A stretch of 64,000 bases of DNA from Nonomuraea cypriaca (GCF_015645445.1 NZ_JADOGI010000003.1:1-64000); one strand, 5' to 3'; positions 15,769-24,885 are shown, counted from the first letter of the stretch. The notes: generated by a model from the sequence alone, not told the origin. Translations and numbers: made by a program.

Positions 15769-16953
15769 TCATGTGACGGGCAGGTTGGCCAGGTAGCCCT
15801 GGAGGTTGCGGCGGGTCTCTGCGACCGAGTCGCCGCCGAACTTCTCCGCCACCGCGTCCGCCAGCACCAGCCCCACCATGGCCTCGGCCACGATCCCCGC
15901 GGCGGGGACCGCGCACACGTCCGAGCGCTGGTGGTGCGCCCGGGCGGGGCCTCCGGTGGTGAGGTCCACGGTGGCCAGCGCCTTGGGGACGGTCGCGATC
16001 GGCTTCATGGCAGCGCGTACCCGCAGTGGCTCGCCGGTGCTCAGCCCGCCCTCGGTGCCGCCTGCGCGCCCCGACGTACGCCGGACGCCGCCGGGGGCCG
16101 GCACGATCTCATCGTGCGCCCGCGAGCCCGGCACCCTCGCCAGGCCGAACCCGTCGCCCAGGGCGACGCCCTTGATCGCCTGGATGCCCATGAGCGCGGC
16201 GGCCAGCCGGGAGTCGAGCCGCCGATCCCAGTGGACATGGGAGCCGAGCCCGACCGGGACGCCGTATGCCAGGACCTCGACCACGCCGCCGAGCGTGTCT
16301 CCGTCCCTGTGCGCTCTGTCGATCTCGGCGACCATCGCCCGGCTCGCGTCCGCGTCCAGGCAGCGCACCGGGTCCGCGTCCAGCCTGCCGGCGTCCGCGG
16401 GGGTGGGCAGGCGGCCGTCGGGGGCTCTGACGGTGGACAGCTCCACGACGTGGGAGACGATCTCGACGCCGGCCGTCTCCATGAGATACGAGCGGGCCAC
16501 GGCCCCCAGCGCCACGCGGGCGGCCGTCTCGCGGGCGCTGGCTCTCTCCAGCACGGGCCTGGCCTCGGTGAATCCGTACTTCTGCATGCCCGCCAGATCG
16601 GCGTGACCCGGGCGGGGACGGGTCAGCGGCGCGTTGCGGGCCAGCCCGGTCAACGCGTGGGCGGGCACCGGATCGGCCGCCATGACCTGCGACCACTTCG
16701 CCCACTCGGTGTTGCCCACCATGATGGCCACCGGTGAGCCGAGCGTCAGCCCGTGCCGTACGCCGCCGAGGAAGGTCACCTCGTCCTCCTCGAACCTCAT
16801 CCTGGCGCCCCTGCCGTAGCCGAGCCTTCTGCGGGCGAGCGCCCGCGCCACCATGCCGGTGTTGACCGGCACCCCGGCCGGGAGCCCTTCCAACGTCGCC
16901 ACCAGGGCCTGACCGTGCGATTCTCCGGCGGTCAGCCAGCGCAGTCTGCTCAA
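15769..16953 (-). CDS. aroC: Chorismate synthase (extra copy in the cluster)
   Basis: A 394-residue chorismate synthase converting EPSP to chorismate with reduced FMN. It starts [19 protein letters not shown], and the signature blocks [39 protein letters not shown] and [11 protein letters not shown] are intact. The start is TTG at 16953, with GAAGGAG seven to ten bases upstream; the in-frame extension to 17037 is not conserved. An isolated aroC next to a LysR regulator, away from other shikimate genes, suggests a pathway-supply copy that boosts chorismate for tryptophan/anthranilate-derived units made by the 39-42 kb genes. It could also be the only copy in the genome, which cannot be judged here. 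Confidence 0.94.
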   Translation of the reverse strand: MSRLRWLTAGESHGQALVATLEGLPAGVPVNTGMVARALARRRLGYGRGARMRFEEDEVTFLGGVRHGLTLGSPVAIMVGNTEWAKWSQVMAADPVPAHALTGLARNAPLTRPRPGHADLAGMQKYGFTEARPVLERASARETAARVALGAVARSYLMETAGVEIVSHVVELSTVRAPDGRLPTPADAGRLDADPVRCLDADASRAMVAEIDRAHRDGDTLGGVVEVLAYGVPVGLGSHVHWDRRLDSRLAAALMGIQAIKGVALGDGFGLARVPGSRAHDEIVPAPGGVRRTSGRAGGTEGGLSTGEPLRVRAAMKPIATVPKALATVDLTTGGPARAHHQRSDVCAVPAAGIVAEAMVGLVLADAVAEKFGGDSVAETRRNLQGYLANLPVT

Positions 16954-17053
16954 CGGGTCTCTCCTTCGCTGACAATCACGTGCCCGGCACTGCCGGGGCA
17001 TTTCGTCGTACGGGTCCCGCGACGCGGAACCGGCCACGCCACGAAGCCGCGGC

Positions 17054-17929
17054 TCACTCGGCGAACGGGTAGCCGCGCAGGGCGTTCTGGAGGGCCTTCT
17101 TGGCGATCCGAACGAAGCCGGCCGTGGCCGAGCCGGTGGAGACCGCCATGGTCACGGGGATGGGACCGGGCGGGTCCGGCAGCGAGAACATGACCGTGCG
17201 CGGCAGGCCCCACAGCTCGTCGCCGTTGGCGATGAGGCAGGCCACGCCCAGCCCGGCCTTCGCCGCCGCGCGTAACCCGACCAGCTCCGACCCCTCGTAC
17301 GCGACCCGCCACGGCACGTCGGATGCGTCGAACGCGTCCAGGATGCGGCTGCGCAGCGTGCACGGCTCGGTGAACAGCGTCAGCGGAAGCGCCGCGCCCT
17401 CTCCGTGCGCCGGCTGGCCGAACCAGTCCATGCGCATGCGACCCAGCTCGTGGTCGGTGGCGGAGGCCCGTGGGGAACGCGACTGGAGCAGCAGCGCCAG
17501 ATCGAGCTGGCCGGTGGTCACCTGGCTCTCCAGCGACTCGCTCAGCCCGGTCCGCACGCTGAACTGGACGTGCGGCATGCCCCTGGTGAGCATCCGCAGG
17601 ATGTCGGGCAGCGCCTCGGCGAGCTGGTCGCCGATGCCGATCGACACCCGGACGCTCCCCGCGGGAGGCACGAACCGGTCGACGGCCTCGTCGTTGAGCG
17701 ACACGATCCGGCGGGCGTACCCGAGGAGTTCCTCGCCCTGTGGGCTGAGCCGCAGCTCCCGTCCGGTGGATATGAAGATGGGTCCTTTGATGAGATTGCC
17801 GAGCTGGCGGATTTGCTGGCTGACGGCGGGCTGGGTCACGTGCAACGCCTCCGCCGCCCGCCGGAAACCGCCGAGATCGACCACTGTCAGCAGAGCTCTC
17901 AATCGGCTTATCTGCAGATCGTGATACAT
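17054..17929 (-). CDS. LysR-family transcriptional regulator
   Basis: A 291-residue LysR regulator. The N-terminal helix-turn-helix (residues about 5-60) reads [20 protein letters not shown] then [14 protein letters not shown], and a periplasmic-binding-like effector domain follows. The ATG at 17929 gives the canonical start just before the HTH; the longer in-frame reading to 18364 covers non-conserved sequence. It is upstream of, and co-directional with, chorismate synthase, and divergent from the RiPP cassette beginning at 18459, so it may regulate either. The effector is unknown; aromatic intermediates are common for the family. Confidence 0.92.
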   Translation of the reverse strand: MYHDLQISRLRALLTVVDLGGFRRAAEALHVTQPAVSQQIRQLGNLIKGPIFISTGRELRLSPQGEELLGYARRIVSLNDEAVDRFVPPAGSVRVSIGIGDQLAEALPDILRMLTRGMPHVQFSVRTGLSESLESQVTTGQLDLALLLQSRSPRASATDHELGRMRMDWFGQPAHGEGAALPLTLFTEPCTLRSRILDAFDASDVPWRVAYEGSELVGLRAAAKAGLGVACLIANGDELWGLPRTVMFSLPDPPGPIPVTMAVSTGSATAGFVRIAKKALQNALRGYPFAE

Positions 17930-18140
17930 TTTCCCTCTCGCGTTCCGGTAAATCCTGGTTTTTAGTGAAAGTGAAAGCCGCCCGGGGAGCGGCGGCTGCC
18001 GGCTCCCCGGAGTTCCCGGTTCTCCCGTCCACATCACCTCCTGCGACGCGTCCGCCACACCCGGCGAAATCCGCTCAATCCGACCGCCGCCACGGCCTTG
18101 TACAGCGACGGCAGGTCTGATGAGCAGGTTTCTCGCCGGT

Positions 18141-18266
18141 TCAGTACGGCAGCGGAACGCCGCTCGGAGTGCGCGTGTCGAGGTCGAGGGAATTTCTGGT
18201 GCACGTTCTCTTCGACCTGCGGATCGTGCGCCTTTTCTCTGATCTGCTGATCTGGACCTGCTGCAT
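18141..18266 (-). CDS. Small peptide gene, possible RiPP precursor
   Basis: A 41-codon ORF too short for routine gene calling. The ATG at 18266 has GGGGGAG four bases upstream, and about 80% of third positions are G or C. The peptide is basic in its first half (MQQVQISRSEKRRTIRRSKR) and ends SLDLDTRTPSGVPLPY. That C-terminus resembles the end of the divergent 53-residue peptide (IEDLDRPAPGCALPSYTG): both have DLD, then R, P, G and LP..Y in the same order. The similarity and position beside a YcaO/SagB cassette suggest a second precursor or a paralogue. It has one Cys, three Ser and five Thr. It could also be a leader peptide for the LysR gene 211 bp downstream. Confidence 0.4.
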   Translation of the reverse strand: MQQVQISRSEKRRTIRRSKRTCTRNSLDLDTRTPSGVPLPY

Positions 18267-18349
18267 GATCTCCCCCAATCCTTTGATATGGATGGGGCGA
18301 GCCTAGGTCGGGGGAAGCACGACAACCTACACATATGGCCACCACCCGG

Positions 18350-18366
18350 GTGTGAATCTTTCACAC
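18350..18366. promoter_or_regulatory. Perfect 17-bp palindrome upstream of the RiPP cassette
   Basis: GTGTGAA (18350-18356) and TTCACAC (18360-18366) are perfect inverted copies separated by TCT. It lies 92 bp before the 53-residue precursor gene and between it and the divergent small peptide gene. It is a plausible operator for a dimeric regulator such as the LysR protein (17054) or another; the ligand is unknown. Confidence 0.5.
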
Positions 18367-18458
18367 TCCGGAAGTGACGCGAAAACTATGTTCGCCGGCG
18401 CCGCCGCAGCAGACTCATGGTCCATCGGACACATCACAGAAACCCGAAGGGGCTCGCG

Positions 18459-18620
18459 ATGGCAACCACGCTGGACCACACCGACTGGCGGGTCACCGAG
18501 CTGGTCATGCGCTCCTGGACCGAGCCGCGCCCGCTCACCTGGCACGTCGACGACCTCATCCTCATCGAGGACCTCGACCGCCCCGCTCCCGGCTGCGCGC
18601 TGCCCAGCTACACCGGGTGA
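18459..18620 (+). CDS. Putative RiPP (TOMM/azole) precursor peptide
   Basis: A 53-residue peptide starting at the ATG 18459 (GAAGGGG upstream). It begins MATTLDHTDWRVTELVMRSW, has an acidic central DDLILIEDLD stretch like a recognition leader, and ends DRPAPGCALPSYTG, with single Cys, Ser and Thr residues that a cyclodehydratase could convert to azolines. It lies immediately before a fused cyclodehydratase-YcaO gene and a SagB-type dehydrogenase; the next gene could start at a GTG overlapping its stop. No known precursor family is recognised by eye. An alternative is a small scaffold or recognition peptide rather than a consumed precursor. Confidence 0.65.
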   Translation: MATTLDHTDWRVTELVMRSWTEPRPLTWHVDDLILIEDLDRPAPGCALPSYTG

Positions 18621-18631
18621 CCACCGTGGGC

Positions 18632-20875
18632 ATGACTGATCCTCCGCTGATCGGCTTCAAGCGCCACCTGCGAGCGGCCGCGGTTCCCGGAGAGGCGGTC
18701 TATCTGACCTCCGCGCGAGGCACGATCGCCCTCTCCGGGGCGCGCATCCAGGAGCTCGCCCCGCTACTGGACGGCAGCCACAGCCTGGCCGAGGTGCAGG
18801 AGCGCACCGAGCTCTCACCGGCGGAGCTGGGACAGCTCCTCGGCAGGCTGGCGCAGGCCAACCTGGTGGGGTCGCGCCGGCCCGCCGCGACCAGGGGCGA
18901 CGCCGCGGCCGAGGCGTACTGGGAGCTGGCCGGCCTGGACGCCGGCCAGGCCGTCCCTGGCCTGACGGAGGCGCCGGTCGAGCTGGTCGCGCTGGGCGGC
19001 GTCGACACCGGGCGGGTCGCCGAGGCCCTGCGGTCCATGGACGTGACCGTCGGCGAGGAGAGCGCGGCCTTCGCCCTGGTGCTCTGCGACGACTACCTCG
19101 ACCCCGAGCTGGAGCGGGTCAACGCGCGCCGGCTGGCGGACGGCCGATCCTGGCTGCTGGCCAAGCCGACGGGCGCCGACCTGTGGATCGGCCCGGTCTT
19201 CCAGCCGGGTACCGGTCCCTGCTGGTGCTGCCTGGCGACCAGGCTGCGCGGGCATCGGCGCGGTGAGACGTGGCTGCGCAACGCGCTGAGCCACCTGGTC
19301 AGCCCGCCTGAGGCCGCGCTGCCGCTCACCCGCGCGCTGGGCCTGCGGCTCGCGGCGCTGGAGACCGCCAAGTGGCTGGCCGGGTGGCGCGACGAGCGGC
19401 AGGGCAGCGTGTGGACGTTGGACACCCTGTCGCTGGAGAGCGGGCGGCACCGGGTGGACAAACGGCCGCAGTGCCCGGCCTGCGGCGACTCCGGCCTGGT
19501 CGAGGCGCGCGTGAACCGGCCCGTGGTCGTCGTCTCCAGGGGCAAGACCGCCGCCGACGGCAACGGTCACCGCGCGTTGGCGCCCGAGCAGGTGTGGGAG
19601 CGGTACCGTCACCTGGCCGATCCCGTCACCGGCATCACCGAGGAGATCCAGCGCGACCCGCGCAGCCCGTCCTTCCTGCACTGCTACCTGTCGGGTCCGA
19701 ACCTGGCGCTCGCCGACGACAGCCTCTCGGGAATCAGGGCGGGGCTGCGGCAGCAGAGCGGCGGCAAGGGCAGCACCGACCTGGAGGCCAAGGTCGGCGC
19801 GTTGTGCGAGGCGGTGGAGCGCTATTGCGGCGCGCGGCTCGGGGACGAGCCGACTGTACGAGGCAGCTACCGCGACCTGGGCGCGCGCCGGGCTGTGCAT
19901 CCCGACGCGTACCAGCTCTTCCACCGGCGGCAGTTCCTCGACCGCGACCGCTGGAACGCGGCGAACATGGGCTTCCAGCGCGTTCCCGAGCCCTTCGACG
20001 ACGCGGAGGTCATCGACTGGACCCCGGTCTGGTCGCTCACCGCGAACCTGCACCGCCTGCTCCCCACCGACCTGCTCTACTTCACCAGGAACGGCCACGG
20101 TTCGCTGCGCGCGGACTCCAACGGCAACGCCGCGGGCGCCAGTCCGGAGGACGCGATCGTCCAGGGCTTCCTCGAACTGGTGGAACGTGACGCGGTGGCG
20201 CTGTGGTGGTACAACCGCACCGGCCAGCCCGCCGTGGAACTCGACTCGTTCGACGACCCGTGGATCGCCGGCCTGCGGCGGCGCTACCAGAGCGTCAACC
20301 GCGAGCTGTGGGTCCTCGACGTCACCTCCGACCTGGGCATCCCGGTCATGGCTGCGGTCTCCCGGCGGGTCGACAAGCCGGCCGAGGACATCATGCTCGG
20401 GTTCGGCGCCCACTTCGACCCGCGCGTGGCCGCCCGCCGCGCGCTGACGGAGCTGGGGCAGCTCCTGCCGTCCATCGTGGGCGCCCGCGCCGACGGCACC
20501 GGGTACGGCCAGGCCGACGACCACATCCAGCACTGGTGGCGAACGGCCACGACGGCGAACCAGCCCTACCTCCGCCCCGACGCCGGCCAGCCCGGGAAGG
20601 ACCTGGCCGGATATGCCTACAGCCCGCGCGGCGACCTGCGCGACGACATCGAGCACCTGCTCCGGCTGGCCGGCGGGCTGGGCCTGGAGGTCCTCGTCCT
20701 CGACCAGACCCGCCCCGACATCGGCATGCCGGTGGTCAAGGTCATCGTCCCCGGCCTGCGCCACTTCTGGGCGCGCTTCGCCCCGGGCCGGCTCTACGAC
20801 GTGCCCGTACGTCTCGGCCGGCTGGCCGCGCCCACGGCGTACGAGGATCTCAATCCCATCCCCCTCTTCCTGTGA
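18632..20875 (+). CDS. Fused TOMM cyclodehydratase (E1-like C-protein plus YcaO)
   Basis: A 747-residue fusion. Residues 1 to about 330 form the ThiF/E1-like partner that recognises leader peptides, including a winged-helix-like N-terminus and zinc cysteines CWCC and CPAC. The rest is a YcaO domain with the ATP-binding signatures LEAKVGALCEAVERYCG and GFLELVERDAVALWWYN. The protein ends NPIPLFL, a reduced form of the PxPxP C-terminus of azoline-forming YcaOs. The expected reaction is ATP-dependent cyclodehydration of Cys/Ser/Thr to azolines on the peptide encoded just upstream. The start may be ATG 18632 or GTG 18617, the latter overlapping the precursor stop. The 3' end carries a 20-bp repeat that copies the final codons and stop. 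Confidence 0.9.
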   Translation: MTDPPLIGFKRHLRAAAVPGEAVYLTSARGTIALSGARIQELAPLLDGSHSLAEVQERTELSPAELGQLLGRLAQANLVGSRRPAATRGDAAAEAYWELAGLDAGQAVPGLTEAPVELVALGGVDTGRVAEALRSMDVTVGEESAAFALVLCDDYLDPELERVNARRLADGRSWLLAKPTGADLWIGPVFQPGTGPCWCCLATRLRGHRRGETWLRNALSHLVSPPEAALPLTRALGLRLAALETAKWLAGWRDERQGSVWTLDTLSLESGRHRVDKRPQCPACGDSGLVEARVNRPVVVVSRGKTAADGNGHRALAPEQVWERYRHLADPVTGITEEIQRDPRSPSFLHCYLSGPNLALADDSLSGIRAGLRQQSGGKGSTDLEAKVGALCEAVERYCGARLGDEPTVRGSYRDLGARRAVHPDAYQLFHRRQFLDRDRWNAANMGFQRVPEPFDDAEVIDWTPVWSLTANLHRLLPTDLLYFTRNGHGSLRADSNGNAAGASPEDAIVQGFLELVERDAVALWWYNRTGQPAVELDSFDDPWIAGLRRRYQSVNRELWVLDVTSDLGIPVMAAVSRRVDKPAEDIMLGFGAHFDPRVAARRALTELGQLLPSIVGARADGTGYGQADDHIQHWWRTATTANQPYLRPDAGQPGKDLAGYAYSPRGDLRDDIEHLLRLAGGLGLEVLVLDQTRPDIGMPVVKVIVPGLRHFWARFAPGRLYDVPVRLGRLAAPTAYEDLNPIPLFL

Positions 20876-20942
20876 CCCCCGACCTCTTCCCGTGACCCCC
20901 GACCTCTTCCCGTGACCCCCGACCTTCCTGTGACCCCCGACC
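20865..20942. repeat. Tandem 20-bp repeats spanning the YcaO stop codon
   Basis: Three 20-bp units, 20865-20884, 20885-20904 and 20905-20924, with pattern CTCTTCCCGTGACCCCCGAC (the first has one change), then an 18-bp partial unit at 20925-20942. The first unit encodes the last residues and TGA of the YcaO gene, so the array looks like serial duplication of the gene end. It fills most of the gap to the SagB-type gene. Confidence 0.9.
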
Positions 20943-20960
20943 CGAACCAGGAGTAGCGAT

Positions 20961-22436
20961 ATGCCCGGTGGGCCCTTCCCCCTTTGGTCCTTCCGTGAGG
21001 ACGTGTACGTCGAGCCGGTGCCGCAGCTGGGGATCGTCGTGGTGCACAACCGCTGGGAGGACACGTCACTGCCGAGTCCCAGACCTGCCGTGCTGGAGGC
21101 CATGCGGCGGATGAGCCTGGGGCCGATCTCGCTCGACAACGTGATCAGCGAGGACGTCGACAGGCGCGAGCTGGCCGTACTCCTCGACCGGCTGCAGCAT
21201 CTCGTGGTGCGCTCGTTCGGCCTCGACCCGGAGCGGCCGCTGATCTCGGTGGTCCCGCTCACCCAGCAGGCGTCCTTCCTGCTACCGGAGACCCCCCTGG
21301 TGCACCCGGTCCGCCTGTCCAGGTTCGCGCTGATCAGAACGGACGGGAACCACTGCTACATCGAGTCCCCGCTGTCGCTGCACCGGGTCATCCTGCACCG
21401 GGCCGATGCCGTGGCCCAGATCAGCCCGCTGATCCGGCCGTTCGTCCCGGCGGAGCAGGACCCCGACTCGGTGATCGCCTACCTGCTGGCGGCGGGCATG
21501 GCGGTGCAGGCCGACGAAGGGGATCCGTTCCAGCCGATGCGGTTCGCCGAGGACCGTGACCCCGCCCTGGTCGCCTGGTCGGCGTTCGACCTCATGTTCC
21601 ACACCCGCTCCACGCTGGGCAGGCACGACCACGACTTCGGGGTCACCTATCCCCTGGGCGAGCAGTGGAGCGTCGAGCCGGTGGTCAAGCCGCGCTCCGC
21701 CGACGCCGCCATCCCGCTGCCGCGGCCCACGTGGGACCGGTTGATCGCGGCCGACCCGCCGCTGGCCACCGCGGTGGAGGCCGGCGAAGCAGGCCGCGGC
21801 TACGACGAGCGCCCGCTGACGGTGGAGGAGCTCGGGGAGCTGCTGTACCGGACGGCCCGGGTGCGGGCCCTGATCGGCTCGTCGCTGGAGACCTCGACCA
21901 CCGCGACCAGCGACCGCCCCTACCCCAGCAGCGGAGGCTGTTACGAGCTGGAGCTGTACGCGACCGTCGACAGGTGCGACGGCCTCCCGCGCGGCGTCTA
22001 CCATTACGACCCCTTCGGCCACCGGCTCGAACCGATCCCCGCCGAGCCGGCGGGCGCGGACGAACTGCTGGAGACCGGCAGGCTGGCGGCCAACCTGACG
22101 GGCACGCCACCCGCCCTCCTCACCATCACCGCGCGCTTCCGCCGGGTGTCGTGGAAGTACGACGGGCTGAGCTACTCACTGGTGCTCAAGAACGTCGGCG
22201 CGCTGACGCAGACGCTCTCCCTGGTCAGCACCGCCATGGGCCTGCCCGCCTGCCGGTTGGACAGCGGCGACACCGACACCGCGCCCCGCGTGCTCGGCCT
22301 CGACTGGCGCGTGGAGTCGAGCGTCGGCGGCTTCGTCGTCGGCCACCGCTCCGCGCCGGACCGTGAAGGCCCGGCGGACAGGTACGCGGTGAACGACGCC
22401 GACTGGGTGACGAGGGCCCAGGCCACACTGACCTGA
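20961..22436 (+). CDS. SagB-type azoline dehydrogenase (FMN nitroreductase family)
   Basis: A 491-residue SagB/ThcOx-family oxidoreductase that would oxidise azolines to azoles using FMN. The C-terminal nitroreductase-like domain has RPYPSSGGCYELELYATV, then YSLVLKNVGALTQTLSLVST and GLPACRLDSGDTD, the recognised SagB pattern. The N-terminal half (about 240 residues) is a degenerate companion domain of the long SagB forms. The ATG at 20961 has AGGAG seven bases upstream. It follows the YcaO gene across the 20-bp repeats, so precursor, cyclodehydratase and dehydrogenase form one operon. No peptidase or dedicated exporter for the RiPP is seen beside it. Confidence 0.88.
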   Translation: MPGGPFPLWSFREDVYVEPVPQLGIVVVHNRWEDTSLPSPRPAVLEAMRRMSLGPISLDNVISEDVDRRELAVLLDRLQHLVVRSFGLDPERPLISVVPLTQQASFLLPETPLVHPVRLSRFALIRTDGNHCYIESPLSLHRVILHRADAVAQISPLIRPFVPAEQDPDSVIAYLLAAGMAVQADEGDPFQPMRFAEDRDPALVAWSAFDLMFHTRSTLGRHDHDFGVTYPLGEQWSVEPVVKPRSADAAIPLPRPTWDRLIAADPPLATAVEAGEAGRGYDERPLTVEELGELLYRTARVRALIGSSLETSTTATSDRPYPSSGGCYELELYATVDRCDGLPRGVYHYDPFGHRLEPIPAEPAGADELLETGRLAANLTGTPPALLTITARFRRVSWKYDGLSYSLVLKNVGALTQTLSLVSTAMGLPACRLDSGDTDTAPRVLGLDWRVESSVGGFVVGHRSAPDREGPADRYAVNDADWVTRAQATLT

Positions 22437-22530
22437 CCTGGAGCTACCACAGGCGTTGCGGCTGTTGTAGATTTCGTGCAGACCCCGGCTGGCGACGAGG
22501 GGCCACCGTCGGACTTCGGAGGAGAAGTCG

Positions 22531-24885
22531 ATGGCTGGAGACGGCGGTTCACCACACCGCTGGCCGGCCCGGTCGGTCCCCGGACCGCAGGGGGAGACCA
22601 GGGCTGACGGGCTCGGCGCGCTGCGCATGGCACGCGCGGTGACCACCGCGGTGCTGTTCGGTTACGTCCTCAACGCCTCGGTCTTCGTCTGGGTGGACGG
22701 CCTGCGCGGGCTCGGACTGGCCGGCTTCGGCGCGTGCCTGGCCGTCGTGTTCCTGCTCCAGCTCGCGCACTCGACGGGTGACACCTTGGAGTGGCCGGTC
22801 CGGGCGCGGGTCCTGGCGCTGTCGGCCCAGGCCGTGGCGACGTTCGCCCCCTTCCTCTGGGCCGGCACGCAGGCCGGGACGATCGCGGGCTTCCTGGCCG
22901 GCTCCATGCTGCTGGCCGTGACGGGCCCGCCGCGGTGGGCGCTCTACGGCTCCGTCGGCTGCGGGGTGCTGCTCGCGCTGTGGCTGGGGGAGGCCGCCCC
23001 GGTGGGGTTGTTCTACGGCGCGTACTTCACGCTGCTGACCGGGCTGATGGTGTACGGCGTCAGCTCGCTGGCGACGCTGGTGGACATGGTTCACGCGGCG
23101 CGCGGCGAGCTGGCCAGGGTCGCCGTGGTGCAGGAGCGCCTGCGGGTCGCCCGCGACCTGCACGATCTGCTCGGACACGACCTGTCGGCGATAACGGTCA
23201 AGAGCGAGCTGGCCTACCGGCTGTTACCAGGAGCGGCCGAGCGGGCCCGGCAGGAGCTCCAGGACGTGCTGGCGGTGGCCCGCCGGTCTCTGGCGGACGT
23301 GCGGGTGGTGGCGGGCGGCTACCGGCCCATGTCGCTGGCCGCCGAGCTGACTTCGGCGGAGTCCATGCTGGTGGCCGCCGAGATGCGGGTGCGGGTTCGC
23401 TCCTCCGTGGAGGGCCTGCCCGAGTCGCTGGAGACCGTACTGGCGGTGGTGCTGCGCGAGGCCGTCACCAACGTGCTGCGGCACAGCAAGGCACAGCACT
23501 GCGTGATCGAGGCGACTGTGGAAGCGGGTCGCGTGCGGCTGAGCGTGGACAACGACGGCGTCGAGCCGGCGCCCGGCGCGGCCCGCTTCGGCAACGGCTC
23601 AGGGCTCGGCAACCTCGAGGTTCGACTGGCGGCCGTCGGCGGCACGCTGGCGGTCACGGTCGAGGACGGGTGGTTCCGGCTGACGGCGGAGGCCCCGCAG
23701 GCGGCGGAGGCGGCTGGGCCGTCCGAACGCCCCCAGGAGGAGGCCGCTCCCCCGGGCCAGGTGGCCTCCCAGCCGTGGCACCTGCGGGTGGCCCGGCTCA
23801 TCACCGTCGTGGTGCTGATCGGCTACGGCCTGCTCCTCGTGGTGAACGTGTTCGCGCTGGAGCCGTCCGCCCTGGCGCTGGCCGGCTTCGCCGCGTGCGT
23901 CGCGGTCCTGGTCGGCGTGCAGATCGTGCTCTCCCTGCACGAGCCGCGGTCATGGCCGGCGTGGGCCCGAGGGGGTGCGCTGGCGCTGCAGGCGGCGGCC
24001 ACGGTGCTGCCGCTGTCGTGGATCGGCACCCCGTGGGGGTCGATGGGCGGCTTCCTGGCCGGATCGCTGCTGCTCACGCTGGCCGGGCGGGCGCGGTGGG
24101 CCCTGTACGCGGCGGCCGGGTCGGGCGTGCTCCTGCTGTCCCTGACCCACGGCGAACCGATGGAGTGGAGCGCCTACCTGACGATCTCCACGCTCCTGAC
24201 CGGGCTGGTGGTGTACGGCATCAGCTCCCTGGCCGGTCTGGTGACGCAGGTCGACCAGGCCCGCGGCGAGCTGGCCAAGATGGCGGTGACGCGTGAGCGC
24301 CTGCGGGTCGCCCGCGACCTGCACGATCTGCTCGGACACGACCTGTCCGCGATGACCATGAAGAGCGAGCTGGCCTACCGCCTGCTCCCCCGGTTCGCGG
24401 GCCGGGCCAAGACAGAGATCGCGGACGTGCTGGACATCGCCCGCCAGGCGATCGCGGGCGTGCGCACGGTGGCCGGCGGCTACCAGCACATGTCACTGGC
24501 CGCGGAGGCCGACTCGGCCCTGTCCACGCTGACCGCCGCCGGGATGACGGTGCGCGTGGACGTGTCCGTGGACGGGGTCCCCGACGAGCTGGACGCTGTG
24601 TTCGCGATGGTGCTGCGCGAGGCCGTCACGGACGTGCTGCGCCACGGCGACGGCGCCGAGTGCCGGATCACGGCCGGCGTGACCGGGCACGAGGTCCGGC
24701 TGAGCGTCGCCACCGACGGCGCCCCGCCTGGTGCGCTCCCCACGCTGGAGAGCGGCACCGGCCTGGGGGATCTGGCAGCGCGGCTGCGGGCCATCGGCGG
24801 GCGGCTGACGGCCGAATCCGGCGAGGGCACGGTGCGCCTGGTGGCGACCGCGCCCACCGGAGCCATGACTGACGGGCGGAGGTGA
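22531..24885 (+). CDS. Tandemly duplicated NarL-family sensor histidine kinase (two kinases in one chain)
   Basis: A 784-residue membrane protein made of two homologous histidine kinases in sequence. Each half has a hydrophobic membrane region, the DesK/NarX-type phosphoacceptor block VARDLHDLLGHDLSA (His211 and His598) and an ATPase region. The two histidines are exactly 387 residues apart, as are the N-box positions. The first half keeps the N-box REAVTNVLRH (Asn314). In the second this residue is Asp701 (REAVTDVLRH), which usually weakens ATP binding, although its G-box GTGLGDLAARL remains. The ATG at 22531 has GGAGGAG upstream. The cognate response regulator is next (25046). Its input signal is unknown. 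Confidence 0.88.
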   Translation: MAGDGGSPHRWPARSVPGPQGETRADGLGALRMARAVTTAVLFGYVLNASVFVWVDGLRGLGLAGFGACLAVVFLLQLAHSTGDTLEWPVRARVLALSAQAVATFAPFLWAGTQAGTIAGFLAGSMLLAVTGPPRWALYGSVGCGVLLALWLGEAAPVGLFYGAYFTLLTGLMVYGVSSLATLVDMVHAARGELARVAVVQERLRVARDLHDLLGHDLSAITVKSELAYRLLPGAAERARQELQDVLAVARRSLADVRVVAGGYRPMSLAAELTSAESMLVAAEMRVRVRSSVEGLPESLETVLAVVLREAVTNVLRHSKAQHCVIEATVEAGRVRLSVDNDGVEPAPGAARFGNGSGLGNLEVRLAAVGGTLAVTVEDGWFRLTAEAPQAAEAAGPSERPQEEAAPPGQVASQPWHLRVARLITVVVLIGYGLLLVVNVFALEPSALALAGFAACVAVLVGVQIVLSLHEPRSWPAWARGGALALQAAATVLPLSWIGTPWGSMGGFLAGSLLLTLAGRARWALYAAAGSGVLLLSLTHGEPMEWSAYLTISTLLTGLVVYGISSLAGLVTQVDQARGELAKMAVTRERLRVARDLHDLLGHDLSAMTMKSELAYRLLPRFAGRAKTEIADVLDIARQAIAGVRTVAGGYQHMSLAAEADSALSTLTAAGMTVRVDVSVDGVPDELDAVFAMVLREAVTDVLRHGDGAECRITAGVTGHEVRLSVATDGAPPGALPTLESGTGLGDLAARLRAIGGRLTAESGEGTVRLVATAPTGAMTDGRR

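Noticed and set aside
18815..21262. 815-codon minus-strand ORF opposite the YcaO/SagB genes
   Set aside because: Arginine/proline/alanine-rich translation without domains, antisense to well-conserved genes; a high-GC shadow frame.
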